64,000 nucleotides of DNA from Halorubrum cibi (GCF_900182635.1 NZ_FXTD01000009.1:62001-126000), one strand, 5' to 3'. Positions 32,795 to 41,519 are shown, counted from the stretch's first letter. Notes: generated by a model from the letters alone, not told the origin. Translations and numbers: made by a program.

Positions 32795-33325
32795 ATGCGG
32801 GGTTTTTACATCGGGCGGTACCAGCCGTTTCACGACGGCCACCGACACATGGTCGAGGAGATAGCCGAGGAGGTCGACGAGCTGGTGTTGGGGATCGGTT
32901 CCGCCGGCGACTCGCACACGACCCGTAACCCCTTCACCGCCGGAGAGCGGGTGATGATGGTCACGAAGGCCGTCCAGGACCTCGACGTCACCACCTACGT
33001 CGTCCCCATCGAGGACCTCGACCGCAACTCGGTGTGGGTCAGCCACGTCCGGAGCATGACCCCGCGGTTCGACGTGGCGTACTCGAATAACCCTCTCGTC
33101 GTGCGGCTCTTCGAGGAGGCCGGCGTCGAGGTTCGCCAGTCGCCGATGTTCCGCCGCGACGTCCTGGAGGGGACGGAACTCCGGGAGCGCATGATCCGCG
33201 GGGGCGACTGGGACGTCCTCGTTCCCGACGCCGTCGTCGACGTGATCGAGGAGGTCGGCGGCGCCGAACGCATCCGTCGGATCGCCGAGACCGACTCGAA
33301 CGGCGGCGATCCCTCGGACCAGTAG
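32795..33325 (+). CDS. nadM: Nicotinamide-nucleotide adenylyltransferase (archaeal NadM)
   Basis: A 176-residue nucleotidyltransferase that makes NAD+ from NMN and ATP. The motifs are Gly-Arg-Tyr-Gln-Pro-Phe-His-Asp-Gly-His at residues 7-16, Gly-Ile-Gly-Ser-Ala near 33, Asn-Pro-Phe-Thr-Ala-Gly-Glu-Arg near 45, and Gly-Thr-Glu-Leu-Arg-Glu-Arg-Met near 126 (an ISSTxxR equivalent with Gly-Thr in place of Ser-Thr). Length matches the archaeal family. The divergent lonB start is 167 bp away. Confidence 0.95.
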   Translation: MRGFYIGRYQPFHDGHRHMVEEIAEEVDELVLGIGSAGDSHTTRNPFTAGERVMMVTKAVQDLDVTTYVVPIEDLDRNSVWVSHVRSMTPRFDVAYSNNPLVVRLFEEAGVEVRQSPMFRRDVLEGTELRERMIRGGDWDVLVPDAVVDVIEEVGGAERIRRIAETDSNGGDPSDQ

Positions 33326-33461
33326 CTCGATCACCGCGGTTCGGGCGCGATGACCGTCCTCGAGGCGCCGCCACCGGATCGACTTATACACGTTGTCGGC
33401 GCTGGTCGCTCGGGAGACGCCGTCCGTCCCTTTTAAGCGTCCGCCGGACGCCGACTCCGGT

Positions 33462-34304
33462 ATGATCACGCTCACCTCCGACTTCGGCTCGCCGTACCCC
33501 GCCGCGATGAAGGGCGTCATCCGCCGGCACACGGACGCCGAACTGATCGACGTCGCCCACGATCTGCCGCGCGGCGACCCGCGCGCGGCCGCGTTCTGGC
33601 TCCGATTCGTTCTCCCGGAGTTCCCGCCCGCGGTCCACTGCGCCGTGATCGACCCCGGCGTGGGGACGGACCGCGACGCCATCGTCGTCCGCGCCGGCTC
33701 GCACGCCATCGTCGCGCCCGACAACGGCCTCGCGATGCCTCCGGCGCGGGCGCTGGCGGCCGAGGAGTCCGATATCGAGGCGTGGAGCATCGCGGTCGAC
33801 GACCCGGCGAGCGAGACGTTCCACGGCCGCGACGTGTTCGCGCCGACCGCCGCACGCGTCCGAGAAGCCGTCGACGAGCGAGCGGCCGGCGAGGAGTCGA
33901 TCGCGACCGACCCCGAGGCGGTCGCCGACGCGCTCGATGCCATGGACGACCTCTCGCCCGCGAGCGACCCCTTCGACCTCGTCTTCCCGGAGCCGAGCGT
34001 CGAGCGCGACGGCGACGGCGACGCCGCCGCGATCGACGGGGAGGTGCTCGCGATCGACCGCTTCGGTAACGTGATAACCAACGTCCCCGGCGAACTGGTC
34101 CGCGGGCGCGACTGGGTCCGCGTCGACGGCGACCTCACGCCGGTCGCGGAGACGTTCGGCGCGGTCGATCCCGGCGAGCGACTCGTCACCGTGGGCAGCC
34201 ACGGCTACGCGGAGTGCGACGTCAACGACGGCCGCGGGGACGGGGCGTTCGACTTGCGGCCGGGCGATTCGGTGCGGTTCGTCGCCGACAACGTCAGTCT
34301 GTGA
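33462..34304 (+). CDS. SAM hydroxide adenosyltransferase (DUF62/SalL family)
   Basis: A 280-residue protein of the DUF62 family, which hydrolyses SAM to adenosine and methionine using water. The start Ile-Thr-Leu-Thr-Ser-Asp-Phe-Gly, then Gly-Val-Ile, Val-Ile-Asp-Pro-Gly-Val-Gly-Thr near residue 64, Ala-Pro-Asp-Asn-Gly near 84, Thr-Phe-His-Gly-Arg-Asp near 119 and the C-terminal Asp-Arg-Phe-Gly-Asn-Val-Ile-Thr-Asn match the family. No chlorinase-specific feature is evident. A TTTTAAG TATA box (about 33431-33437) gives leaderless spacing. Confidence 0.92.
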   Translation: MITLTSDFGSPYPAAMKGVIRRHTDAELIDVAHDLPRGDPRAAAFWLRFVLPEFPPAVHCAVIDPGVGTDRDAIVVRAGSHAIVAPDNGLAMPPARALAAEESDIEAWSIAVDDPASETFHGRDVFAPTAARVREAVDERAAGEESIATDPEAVADALDAMDDLSPASDPFDLVFPEPSVERDGDGDAAAIDGEVLAIDRFGNVITNVPGELVRGRDWVRVDGDLTPVAETFGAVDPGERLVTVGSHGYAECDVNDGRGDGAFDLRPGDSVRFVADNVSL

Positions 34305-34334
34305 TCCGGGGCGTCGAGACGGGACGGACCGAAA

Positions 34335-34802
34335 TCACAGTTCGACGCCCGAGGGGATCAGGCTCTCGCTCCGGAGGAGGTTCCCCTCGTGGTCGTACAC
34401 GAGGAACGTCTCCTTGTCGTAGCTCACGAGGCGATCGCCGTCGATGTCTATCTCGACGCGGTAGCGCGCGTCGTCGCCGTCGGCGGCGTTGACGGATTCA
34501 CGCGCCGCGCGGATGAAGGGGAGCACGTCGTTTGCGGTCTCGTTGAGTTCGAGGACGAAATCGCCCGTGAACCGGTTCGTCACGCCGACGACGCCCTCGG
34601 CGTCGCCGCTCTCGAGCGGCTCGCGGAGCCGGAAGGCCACGTCGATCGCGCCCGCGGAGAGCAGGTCGCCGTCCGCGTTCGAGAGCCGATCGCGTAACAG
34701 CCCCTCCGGTCCGTGGAAGTCGATGCGAACCAGCGGGGTCGTCGGCTCGCCGGCGTCGTTTCCGACGCCCTCGACGGTCAACTCGAAGTAGTCACGCCGC
34801 AT
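34335..34802 (-). CDS. DUF5793 family haloarchaeal protein
   Basis: A 155-residue protein matching my recollection of the haloarchaeal DUF5793 family: Met-Arg-Arg-Asp-Tyr-Phe at the start, then Val-Arg-Ile-Asp-Phe-x-Gly-Pro, Asp-Val-Ala-Phe-Arg-Leu and Thr-Gly-Asp-Phe-Val-Leu-Glu-Leu-Asn. It is a mixed beta protein with no membrane segment. Function unknown. The start at 34802 is the first Met of the conserved region; the frame upstream is an unconserved shadow of the divergent pilus gene. Confidence 0.8.
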   Translation of the reverse strand: MRRDYFELTVEGVGNDAGEPTTPLVRIDFHGPEGLLRDRLSNADGDLLSAGAIDVAFRLREPLESGDAEGVVGVTNRFTGDFVLELNETANDVLPFIRAARESVNAADGDDARYRVEIDIDGDRLVSYDKETFLVYDHEGNLLRSESLIPSGVEL

Positions 34803-34929
34803 TGCCTGCCTGACGCTTAGCGGCCCGTCCGTATGAACGTAACGGGCACCCCACGATCGGGGACTCGCAGATCCGATAATCGACGAGGTCCTTTTAACTC
34901 GGTGCCGTGTGTACACCGGTACGACAACG

Positions 34930-36573
34930 ATGGCGGGGGACGCACAGACGGCGGGAGACACGGGCGCGGAGAGGGCCGGAGACGCCGTCGAGGCGCTCCG
35001 CCGACGACTCGAGCGCACGTGGGAGATGCTCCGAGGGTCGGAGCTCGCGGTCCGCCCGTTCAGGCCGGCCGAGGACGGGCCGCTCGCCGCCTTCACCGCG
35101 CCGCCGGACGAGCGCGAGGTCGACCGCTACTGGGTGAACGCGCCGTACGCGTACGTCGTGATCACCTACGACGAGGTCGAGAGCGAACACCGCTACTACG
35201 CGGTCGAGCCCGACCTCGACGAGTTCGAGCGGGAGCTGCTCGACCGCGTCGCCGACGACATCCGTGACCCCCTCCTCTACCGCGAGGGGACCGGTCGAAC
35301 CGACGAGGAGACGCTCCGGGCCGAACTCGAGTCGCTGCTCGAGGGGTACGGCGTCGAGGCCGGGATGGACACGTTCCACTCGCTCGCGTACTACCTCTAC
35401 CGCGACTTCCGCGGGTTCGGAAAGGTCGACCCGCTGTTGAACGACGACCACATCGAGGACGTCTCCTGTGACGGGTACGATCTCCCGATCTTCGTCTACC
35501 ACGACGAGTACACCGACGTCGAGACGAACGTCTCGTTCCCGAAGGCGGAGCTCGACAACTACGTCATCCGGCTCGCCCAGCAGTCCGGCCGGCACGTCTC
35601 GGTCGGCGACCCGATGGTGGAGACGACGCTCCCCGACGGCTCGCGCGCCGAGCTCGCGCTCGGCGAGGAGGTCACCCCGCGTGGGTCGGCGTTCACCATC
35701 CGACAGTACGCCGACGAGCCGTTCACCCCGATCGACCTTATCGAGTACGGGACGTTCTCAGTCGAGCAGATGGCGTACTTCTGGCTCTGTATCGAGCACA
35801 ACAAGAGCCTCATCTTCGCGGGCGGGACCGCCTCCGGGAAGACCACCTCGATGAACGCGGTCTCGATGTTCATCCCGCCGCGCGCGAAGGTGCTCTCGAT
35901 CGAGGACACCCGCGAGCTCTCCCTGTATCACGACAACTGGCTCTCGTCGGTCACCCGCGAGCGACGCCACGAGGGCAACGACATCGACATGTACGACCTG
36001 CTGCGGTCGGCGCTGCGGCACCGCCCGGAGTACATCATCGTCGGCGAGGTCCGCGGCGCGGAGGCGATCACGCTGTTCCAGGCGATGAACACGGGACACA
36101 CCACGTTCTCGACGATGCACGCCGACTCGATAGAGACCGTGATCAACCGGCTCGAGAACGACCCGATCAACGTCCCGCGCGCGATGGTCCAGTCGCTCGA
36201 CATGCTCTCGGTCCAGACGCTGACGCGCTCGGACGACCAGCGGGTCAGGCGGGCGAAGACCATCGGCGAGATCGGCGGGATCGACCAACGGACCGGCGAG
36301 CTCGACTACTCCTCCGCGTTCGAGTGGCGAGCGGAGACCGACGAGTTCCGACGCAACGACTCGATGCTCCTCGAGGAGATACAGGAGGAGCGCGGGTGGA
36401 CCCGATCGGAGCTGCTCCGGGAGGTCGACCGCCGCGAGCGGTTCCTCGAGCTGCTCTCGGAACTCGGCGTGAACGGGTACAGGCGGTTCACGGCGCTCGT
36501 TAACGAGTACTACGCCGATCCCGATCGGGTGATGGAGCGGCTCGAGGAGCGGGCGGGGACCGGTGGCGGATGA
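34930..36573 (+). CDS. Type II/IV secretion (archaeal pilus) ATPase
   Basis: A 547-residue VirB11/PilB/TadA-type ATPase that powers assembly of adhesion pili. Walker A is Gly-Gly-Thr-Ala-Ser-Gly-Lys-Thr-Thr near residue 300. Asp-Thr-Arg-Glu-Leu (Asp box region), Ile-Val-Gly-Glu-Val-Arg-Gly-Ala-Glu-Ala (Walker B) and Thr-Met-His-Ala-Asp (His box) follow. The N-terminal 270 residues hold the pre-ATPase domain. The ATG at 34930 is chosen over a GTG at 34909 because the TTTTAAC TATA box (34892-34898) places the transcript start near 34922. Its stop overlaps the membrane-platform gene as ATGA. Confidence 0.92.
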   Translation: MAGDAQTAGDTGAERAGDAVEALRRRLERTWEMLRGSELAVRPFRPAEDGPLAAFTAPPDEREVDRYWVNAPYAYVVITYDEVESEHRYYAVEPDLDEFERELLDRVADDIRDPLLYREGTGRTDEETLRAELESLLEGYGVEAGMDTFHSLAYYLYRDFRGFGKVDPLLNDDHIEDVSCDGYDLPIFVYHDEYTDVETNVSFPKAELDNYVIRLAQQSGRHVSVGDPMVETTLPDGSRAELALGEEVTPRGSAFTIRQYADEPFTPIDLIEYGTFSVEQMAYFWLCIEHNKSLIFAGGTASGKTTSMNAVSMFIPPRAKVLSIEDTRELSLYHDNWLSSVTRERRHEGNDIDMYDLLRSALRHRPEYIIVGEVRGAEAITLFQAMNTGHTTFSTMHADSIETVINRLENDPINVPRAMVQSLDMLSVQTLTRSDDQRVRRAKTIGEIGGIDQRTGELDYSSAFEWRAETDEFRRNDSMLLEEIQEERGWTRSELLREVDRRERFLELLSELGVNGYRRFTALVNEYYADPDRVMERLEERAGTGGG

Positions 36574-38774
36574 TCGCGTACATCCCGCTCGTCCTCGCGG
36601 TCGTCTGCTGTCTCGCGCTCGCGGCGTCGCGGGCGGTCCCGCGGGCGGACCTGGTCGTCACGAGACTGGCGCTGTCGCTCTTCGGCGACTACGTCGCGAG
36701 CCGCGGTCGCAGGCAACGCGAGCGCGACCTGATGCGCGCCGCTCACGTCGGGGGGACTCACCGGGAGTACGCCTCGCGGACCCTGCTCTACGCCGGTGTT
36801 CTCGGCGTCGCCGGCGGCGTGATCGGCGTCTACCTCGCGGCCGCGGTCCTGACGGCGCTCGAGGTCGGCGGCGACCGCCTGAGTGAGGTCCTCCCCGACC
36901 CGCTCTCCTTCGTGGCCGGACTGACGCGGTTGACGGAGGTCGGTCTCCTCGAACTGTTCGTCCTCCTCGCGGTCGCCTCGGCGACCGCGGGCACGGCGCT
37001 CTCCGCCGGCGCGTACTACGCTCGCTGGGCGATTTTGAGCCAGCGAGCGACCGCCCGCGCCGCGGAGATCGACGCCACGCTCCCGCGGACGGTGGCGTTC
37101 GTGTACGCGCTCTCGCGGTCGGGAATGCCGTTCCCCCGAGTGATGGACACGCTCGCCGAGAACGAGGCGGTGTACGGCGAGGCCGCCACGGAACTGTCGG
37201 TCGCGGTCCGCGAGATGAACGCGTTCGGGACCGACGTGTTGACCGCGCTGCGACACACCGCGCGGCGGACACCGAGCGACGACCTCTCGGAGTTCGCCGA
37301 GAACCTCGCGTCGGTCCTCGGGACTGGTCGGTCGCTGTCGGCGTTCCTCAACGACCAGTACGAGCGCTATCAGGAGGAGGCCGAGACGAAACAGGAACAG
37401 TACCTCGAGCTGCTCTCGACGTTCGCGGAGGCGTACGTCACGACGCTCGTCGCCGGTCCGCTGTTTTTCATCACCATCCTCGTCGTGATCGGGCTCGTCT
37501 TGGAGGACACGCTCCCGCTCCTGCGCGTCGTCGTCTACGTCGCGGTCCCGCTGGCGACGTTCGGGTTCGCGGTGTACGTCGACAGCATCACCCAAGGGAT
37601 CGGCGGCACCGAACGAATCCACGCGTCCGAGACGCTCCACGGTCGCACCGCCGGAGGTGACTTCGCCGGTCGCGACGACGACCGCGGCGGCAACGGTGAC
37701 AGGGGCGGAACCGGAGACCGCAGGGATCACACGGCAGCCGCGACGACGACCTCGTCGCCCCGCTCTGACGGGGGGATCGTCGCCGACGGGTGGCAGGCGA
37801 GCCGCGAGCGGCTCCGAGCCTACGACCGGTTCCGCTCGGTCCGGGCGTGGGCGAGCTCGCCGGTCGAACACGTCCTGCGGTCTCCGGAGGCCGTCCTCGC
37901 CGTCGCCGTCCCGATCGCGATCCTCGGTGCGGCCGCCACCGTTCACCCGCTGTCGGCGGGAGAGCCGACGGAGATCGCTGCGCGGATCGACGCTCCGATC
38001 GTGGGCGCGTCCGCGTTCGTCCTCGCCGTATACGCGATCGTCTACGAGATCAGGAAGCGTCGGATCCGTCGCATCGAGGCGGCGATACCCGACTTCCTCG
38101 ATCGGCTCGCCAGCGTCAACGAGGCGGGGACGTCGGTCGTCGCAAGCATCCGTCGCGTGGCCGGAACCGACCTCGATGCGCTGACGACCGACCTCGAGCG
38201 AACCCGCCGAGACATGGACTGGGGCGCCGACGTGACGTCGGCGCTCCACCGGTTGGAACACCGGGTCGCCTCGCCGATGACCTCACGGGCGGTCGTGCTC
38301 GTGACGAACGCGATACACGCGAGCGGCGACGTCGCTCCCGTCCTTCGGATCGCGGCCGACGAGGCGCGGGCGACGTGGACGCTCCGCCGGGAACGCAGAC
38401 AGGTGATGTTGACGTACCTAATCGTCATCTACATCTCGTTTCTGGTGTTTCTCGGCGTGATAGCCGCGCTTTCGGTGTCGTTCATCCCCGCGATCGAGGA
38501 GGCGTCGGTCGCGGGAACGGCGTCCGGATCCGGAACCGGCGTCGGGACGGGCGCAGGCGGGGCGGGCGTCGGCGGAGGACTCGCCGCCGGACTCGGCGAC
38601 ATCGACGGGAACGCGTACGAGCGATTGTTCTTCCACGCGGCGGCGATCCAGGCGGTATGTTCGGGGATCGTCGCCGGACAGCTCGGCGAGGGGTCAGCCA
38701 AGGACGGCGCGAAACACGCCGCGATCCTGCTCACGTTGACGCTCGTCGCCTTCGCGGCGATGGGCGGGCTGTGA
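36570..38774 (+). CDS. Pilus assembly platform protein (TadC/PilC-like, duplicated)
   Basis: A 734-residue polytopic membrane protein, the platform partner of the preceding ATPase. It has two T2SSF-like halves. The first (about 160-300) has Glu-Ile-Asp-Ala-Thr-Leu-Pro-Arg-Thr-Val-Ala-Phe-Val-Tyr-Ala-Leu-Ser-Arg-Ser-Gly. The second (about 490-640) has Arg-Ile-Glu-Ala-Ala-Ile-Pro-Asp-Phe-Leu-Asp-Arg-Leu-Ala and Asn-Ala-Ile-His-Ala-Ser-Gly-Asp. About nine helices are visible. A Gly/Asp-rich linker (about 360-410) separates the halves, and a Gly-rich loop precedes the last helices. No pilin gene with a class III signal peptide is adjacent. Confidence 0.9.
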   Translation: MIAYIPLVLAVVCCLALAASRAVPRADLVVTRLALSLFGDYVASRGRRQRERDLMRAAHVGGTHREYASRTLLYAGVLGVAGGVIGVYLAAAVLTALEVGGDRLSEVLPDPLSFVAGLTRLTEVGLLELFVLLAVASATAGTALSAGAYYARWAILSQRATARAAEIDATLPRTVAFVYALSRSGMPFPRVMDTLAENEAVYGEAATELSVAVREMNAFGTDVLTALRHTARRTPSDDLSEFAENLASVLGTGRSLSAFLNDQYERYQEEAETKQEQYLELLSTFAEAYVTTLVAGPLFFITILVVIGLVLEDTLPLLRVVVYVAVPLATFGFAVYVDSITQGIGGTERIHASETLHGRTAGGDFAGRDDDRGGNGDRGGTGDRRDHTAAATTTSSPRSDGGIVADGWQASRERLRAYDRFRSVRAWASSPVEHVLRSPEAVLAVAVPIAILGAAATVHPLSAGEPTEIAARIDAPIVGASAFVLAVYAIVYEIRKRRIRRIEAAIPDFLDRLASVNEAGTSVVASIRRVAGTDLDALTTDLERTRRDMDWGADVTSALHRLEHRVASPMTSRAVVLVTNAIHASGDVAPVLRIAADEARATWTLRRERRQVMLTYLIVIYISFLVFLGVIAALSVSFIPAIEEASVAGTASGSGTGVGTGAGGAGVGGGLAAGLGDIDGNAYERLFFHAAAIQAVCSGIVAGQLGEGSAKDGAKHAAILLTLTLVAFAAMGGL

Positions 38775-38850
38775 GCGCGGGGCGGCTCGGAGAGACGGAG
38801 ACGGCGGGCGGGTCCACCGCACCTATATCCGTCGCCGCCGACCGGCGGGT

Positions 38851-39504
38851 ATGGACCCGCAGTCGACGTACGACCGGATCGCCGGCCACTTCTCGAAGAC
38901 GCGGGAGTACGCCTGGCCCGAGGTCGAGTCGTTCCTCGAGGGACGGCGCGTCGACCGCGCGCTCGACGTCGGCTGCGGGAACGGACGGCACACCGAACTT
39001 CTGGCCGACCGCGCGGAGAGGGCGGTCGGCGTCGACCTCAGCCACGGACTGCTCCGAGAGGCGGTGCGACGGGCGCGCGACCGCGGATTCGACGACCGGG
39101 CTGCGTTCGTCCACGGCGACGCGGCGGCGCTCCCGGTCGCGACGGACGCGATCGATCTCGCGGTGTACGTCGCCACGCTCCATCACCTCTCGCCGCGATC
39201 CGCGCGGGTCCGGAGTCTGGACGAACTGGCGCGCGCACTCCGTCCGGGCGGGGTCGCGCTCGTGAGCGCGTGGAGCACGGCCCACGACCGGTTCGACCGC
39301 GAGGAAGGGTTCGACACGACCGTCGACTGGACGCTCCCCGGCGGCGAGACGGTGCCCCGGTACTACCACGTCTACGACCCCGAGGAGTTCGAAACGGATC
39401 TCGCGGAGAGCGACCTCGTCGTCGACGACGTCGACGTCTCGAGCGGGAACTGCTACGGAACCGTTCGTGCGCCGGGGACGCGGACCCGCCGGTTCGACGG
39501 ATAA
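38851..39504 (+). CDS. SAM-dependent methyltransferase, Trm9/ALKBH8-like
   Basis: A 217-residue class I methyltransferase. SAM motif I is Leu-Asp-Val-Gly-Cys-Gly-Asn-Gly near residue 39. The N-terminal Tyr-Asp-Arg-Ile-Ala-x-His-Phe-Ser-Lys-Thr-Arg-x-x-x-Trp-Pro is the characteristic start of Trm9/ALKBH8 proteins, which methylate modified wobble uridines in tRNA, and Val-Ala-Thr-Leu-His-His-Leu-Ser is also shared. A tRNA wobble methyltransferase is therefore likely, though the partner Trm112 is not in the window. A TATATCC TATA box (about 38824-38830) gives leaderless spacing. Confidence 0.8.
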   Translation: MDPQSTYDRIAGHFSKTREYAWPEVESFLEGRRVDRALDVGCGNGRHTELLADRAERAVGVDLSHGLLREAVRRARDRGFDDRAAFVHGDAAALPVATDAIDLAVYVATLHHLSPRSARVRSLDELARALRPGGVALVSAWSTAHDRFDREEGFDTTVDWTLPGGETVPRYYHVYDPEEFETDLAESDLVVDDVDVSSGNCYGTVRAPGTRTRRFDG

Positions 39505-39531
39505 CCGTCGCGGCCTGGACGGACGGAGAGT

Positions 39532-39606
39532 CAGAAGAGCCGTAAAACCGGAACAGAAGAGCCGTAAAACCGGAAGGGCCGTAGAACCGGAATCGGAAGA
39601 GCCGTG
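39532..39606. repeat. 21-22 bp short tandem repeats
   Basis: AGAAGAGCCGTAAAACCGGA occurs twice in tandem (from about 39534 and 39556), followed by two degenerate partial units containing GGGCCGTAGAACCGGAA and GGAAGAGCCGTG. It lies between the convergent Trm9-like gene and the small membrane gene of the DoxX pair. It is not a CRISPR: there are no spacers. Confidence 0.7.
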
Positions 39607-39619
39607 CCGAAACGCGGCG

Positions 39620-39910
39620 TCAGTCGGCCGTCACGCCGGTCCGATCCGCCGTCCCCTCCGGCATCGGCGTCACGAGCCGGTAGGCCGCGTAGAGGCCGAG
39701 GACTCCGATCCCGGCGAGGACGAAGGCCGTCCGGAGCGTCGGGTCGAAGAGCGGGGTCGCGACCACCTCGCCCGCGTCGTTGGTTATCGGGACCGGACTG
39801 TAGGGTTGCCCGGCGAGGATCTCGATCACGCCGAGTACGACGATCCCCGTGAGCATCAGTCCGGCGCTCAGCGCCATCGCCGCCCTGTCGATGATGTCTG
39901 GTTGGGTCAT
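39620..39910 (-). CDS. Small two-helix membrane protein, partner of DoxX protein
   Basis: A 96-residue protein with two transmembrane helices (about 14-33 and 62-79) joined by a 28-residue extracytoplasmic loop with Pro-Tyr-Ser-Pro-Val-Pro. A GGAGGTGA ribosome-binding site precedes its ATG, and it lies 14 bp after the DoxX-family gene, so the two are an operon. It may be an accessory subunit of the DoxX protein. Function unknown. Confidence 0.75.
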   Translation of the reverse strand: MTQPDIIDRAAMALSAGLMLTGIVVLGVIEILAGQPYSPVPITNDAGEVVATPLFDPTLRTAFVLAGIGVLGLYAAYRLVTPMPEGTADRTGVTAD

Positions 39911-39924
39911 TGGGTGTCACCTCC

Positions 39925-40449
39925 TCAGCCGAGCAGGTACCGCAGCTTCGGGTGTCGTTCGACGAACTCGGTGCGCTCGATGACCGCGTCGAGGCCGTGG
40001 TACCGGCCGGCGGCCAGCACCATCACGGTCAGGAACAACAGCAGGCCCATGAAGTCACCGTTGACGAGGCCGTTGCCGAAGCCGGCGTTGCCGATCCAGA
40101 ACAGGACCATGAATATGGCCCCGCCGAACGCGGCGAGCCGGGTGACCGCGCCGGCCATGAGCGCCAGCCCGATCAGCGTCTCGAACAGCGGGACGCCGGG
40201 CTCGATGAGCCACGCGAGGTTGTTCCCCATCCAGACCGGGATGGGTCCGAGCGCCGTGCCGGTCATCTCCGACATGTACGCCGGACCGTAGGTGAACGCC
40301 AACCCGTTCTCGATGAGTTTCGTCACGCCGGCGTGGAAGAACCACCAGCCGGTGACGACGCGCAGGAACGCGACCCAGTAGGCGGTCCACGGGCCGTCCA
40401 GCGCGAACTCGACGTCGGTCGTCAGGGGATTCCCCGTTTGGTATGCCAT
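39925..40449 (-). CDS. DoxX/DoxD family membrane protein
   Basis: A 174-residue DoxX-family membrane protein with four helices: Leu-Arg-Val-Val-Thr-Gly-Trp-Trp-Phe-Phe-His-Ala-Gly-Val-Thr-Lys in helix 1, then Leu-Phe-Glu-Thr-Leu-Ile-Gly-Leu-Ala-Leu-Met. In Acidianus the related DoxD forms thiosulfate:quinone oxidoreductase with DoxA. No DoxA domain is nearby, so a redox role is only a suggestion. The ATG at 40449 is preferred; the upstream GTG at 40458 lies inside the GAGGTGA ribosome-binding site. Confidence 0.82.
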   Translation of the reverse strand: MAYQTGNPLTTDVEFALDGPWTAYWVAFLRVVTGWWFFHAGVTKLIENGLAFTYGPAYMSEMTGTALGPIPVWMGNNLAWLIEPGVPLFETLIGLALMAGAVTRLAAFGGAIFMVLFWIGNAGFGNGLVNGDFMGLLLFLTVMVLAAGRYHGLDAVIERTEFVERHPKLRYLLG

Positions 40450-40644
40450 GAGCGTCACCTCACGTGTGAAAGTTGGCTCGGAACCGAGTTATACTCCGGC
40501 GACGACTCCCGCCCGACGGGAAGCGTTCCGAGGGGGTGAGAACGCGAGATCGTCGAAGTCGACGGGTGATCACTTCGGTCGAACCCCAACGCGACCCGTC
40601 GATCGTTCGTAGTAGGTTTGAACTCCCCATGGCGAAAACAGGCA

Positions 40645-41055
40645 CTAACGCTCCGGTCGTGGGGCGGTTTCGTATCGTTCGATCTCGTTGGTCTTCTCTA
40701 TTCGCTCGTAGATCTCTCGAAGCGTCTCCCGTGCTCGAAGGAGCTTGTGGTCTTCGAGGAACTCCCGACCAGCGTCACTGATGCCGTAGAACTTGTAGGG
40801 CATGTCGTTCCGCCGTTCGTCCTCCGGTAGAAACACTTCCTCGGCGATGCCGGCATCGACGAGCTGCTGGAGGTGCTGGCGGATCGTCGTCCGGCTCTTA
40901 CTCGGGTTGACGTAATCGAGTTCCTTCAGGGTCGGGAGTCCCGACGGATGGCCGAGGATGTCCTGGATCAGCGCGAATCGAGTCTCCTGTGTGACGACGC
41001 TGAGCTGCTCTCGAACCGATTCTGGATCGCTTGGCGGACGATCGGAGGTGCTCAT
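40645..41055 (-). CDS. Winged-helix transcriptional regulator
   Basis: A 136-residue ArsR-like winged-helix protein. The helix-turn-helix lies about residues 20-75: Thr-Gln-Glu-Thr-Arg-Phe-Ala-Leu-Ile-Gln-Asp-Ile-Leu-Gly-His-Pro, then Pro-Thr-Leu-Lys-Glu-Leu and Ser-Arg-Thr-Thr-Ile-Arg-Gln-His-Leu-Gln-Gln-Leu-Val. The wing contains Tyr-Lys-Phe-Tyr-Gly-Ile-Ser, followed by a C-terminal helix that is probably for dimerisation. No effector-binding domain is present. The start at 41055 is the Met before the conserved region. Target unknown. Confidence 0.85.
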   Translation of the reverse strand: MSTSDRPPSDPESVREQLSVVTQETRFALIQDILGHPSGLPTLKELDYVNPSKSRTTIRQHLQQLVDAGIAEEVFLPEDERRNDMPYKFYGISDAGREFLEDHKLLRARETLREIYERIEKTNEIERYETAPRPER

Positions 41056-41219
41056 ACCCCGTTGTTGAAATGGTACGTCGAAAAGCGTTTCGCTCAAATA
41101 CGAATTGGTTAAAAGCGAAGTAGAGCCTGTCGATTACTGAACTCGTAGGTACGCAGGGATCGACATCGACGACGCCAAAGGGTAAACTCCTTATTCCGGC
41201 ACCGAATTCAAACAGACGC

Positions 41220-41290
41220 GCGCCGGTGGTCTAGTGGTAGGACCTGAGCCTTCCAAGCTCATGGCCCGGGTTCAAATCCCGGCCGGCGCA
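41220..41290 (+). tRNA. tRNA-Gly (anticodon UCC)
   Basis: A 71-nt tRNA. Acceptor GCGCCGG pairs with CCGGCGC, discriminator A. The anticodon stem TGAGC/GCTCA encloses CTTCCAA with anticodon TCC. D-arm and T-arm (CCGGG-TTCAAAT-CCCGG) are intact. Its 3' end is duplicated twice downstream. Confidence 0.95.
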
Positions 41291-41355
41291 TCCTCCCGGC
41301 ACATGACGAACGAGGAGCGACAGCGACGAGTGAGTCCGTGCCGGGAGGATGCGCC

Positions 41356-41408
41356 GAGGGTTTGAACCCTGGAAGTCGCAGCCCGCGCAGCGAGCGAAGC
41401 GAGCGAGC
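41356..41408 (+). repeat. tRNA T-arm-like relic, copy A
   Basis: AGGGTTTGAACCCTGGAAG followed by TCGCA, GCGCAGC and GAGCGAAGCGA. It resembles a tRNA T-arm and acceptor 3' strand followed by a tandem-GA hairpin module. Related stretches occur at 41550-41590 and, inverted, at 25711-25757. Confidence 0.5.
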
Positions 41409-41422
41409 AGGACCGTTTTCCT

Positions 41423-41446
41423 CCGGTTCAAATCCCGGCCGGCGCA
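41423..41446 (+). repeat. Duplicated 3' end of tRNA-Gly, candidate attachment site
   Basis: From 41425 the 22 bases GGTTCAAATCCCGGCC plus GGCGCA repeat exactly the last 22 bases of tRNA-Gly 156 bp upstream. Such exact 3'-end repeats mark attachment sites of tRNA-targeting integrases. Confidence 0.7.
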
Positions 41447-41505
41447 CTCCCTTCGGTCGTGCGCCGCCCGTACTCCCGCTCGCTCACCCAGTTCGCTCGC
41501 GAGAG

Positions 41506-41519
41506 TCCCGGCCGGCGCA
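41506..41519 (+). repeat. Second partial duplicate of the tRNA-Gly 3' end
   Basis: TCCCGGCCGGCGCA repeats the last 14 bases of tRNA-Gly. It is consistent with a second integration or excision scar downstream of the first. Confidence 0.6.

Noticed and set aside
39532-39606. Possible CRISPR array
   Set aside because: Units are head-to-tail without spacers, only two are near-identical, and no cas genes are present.
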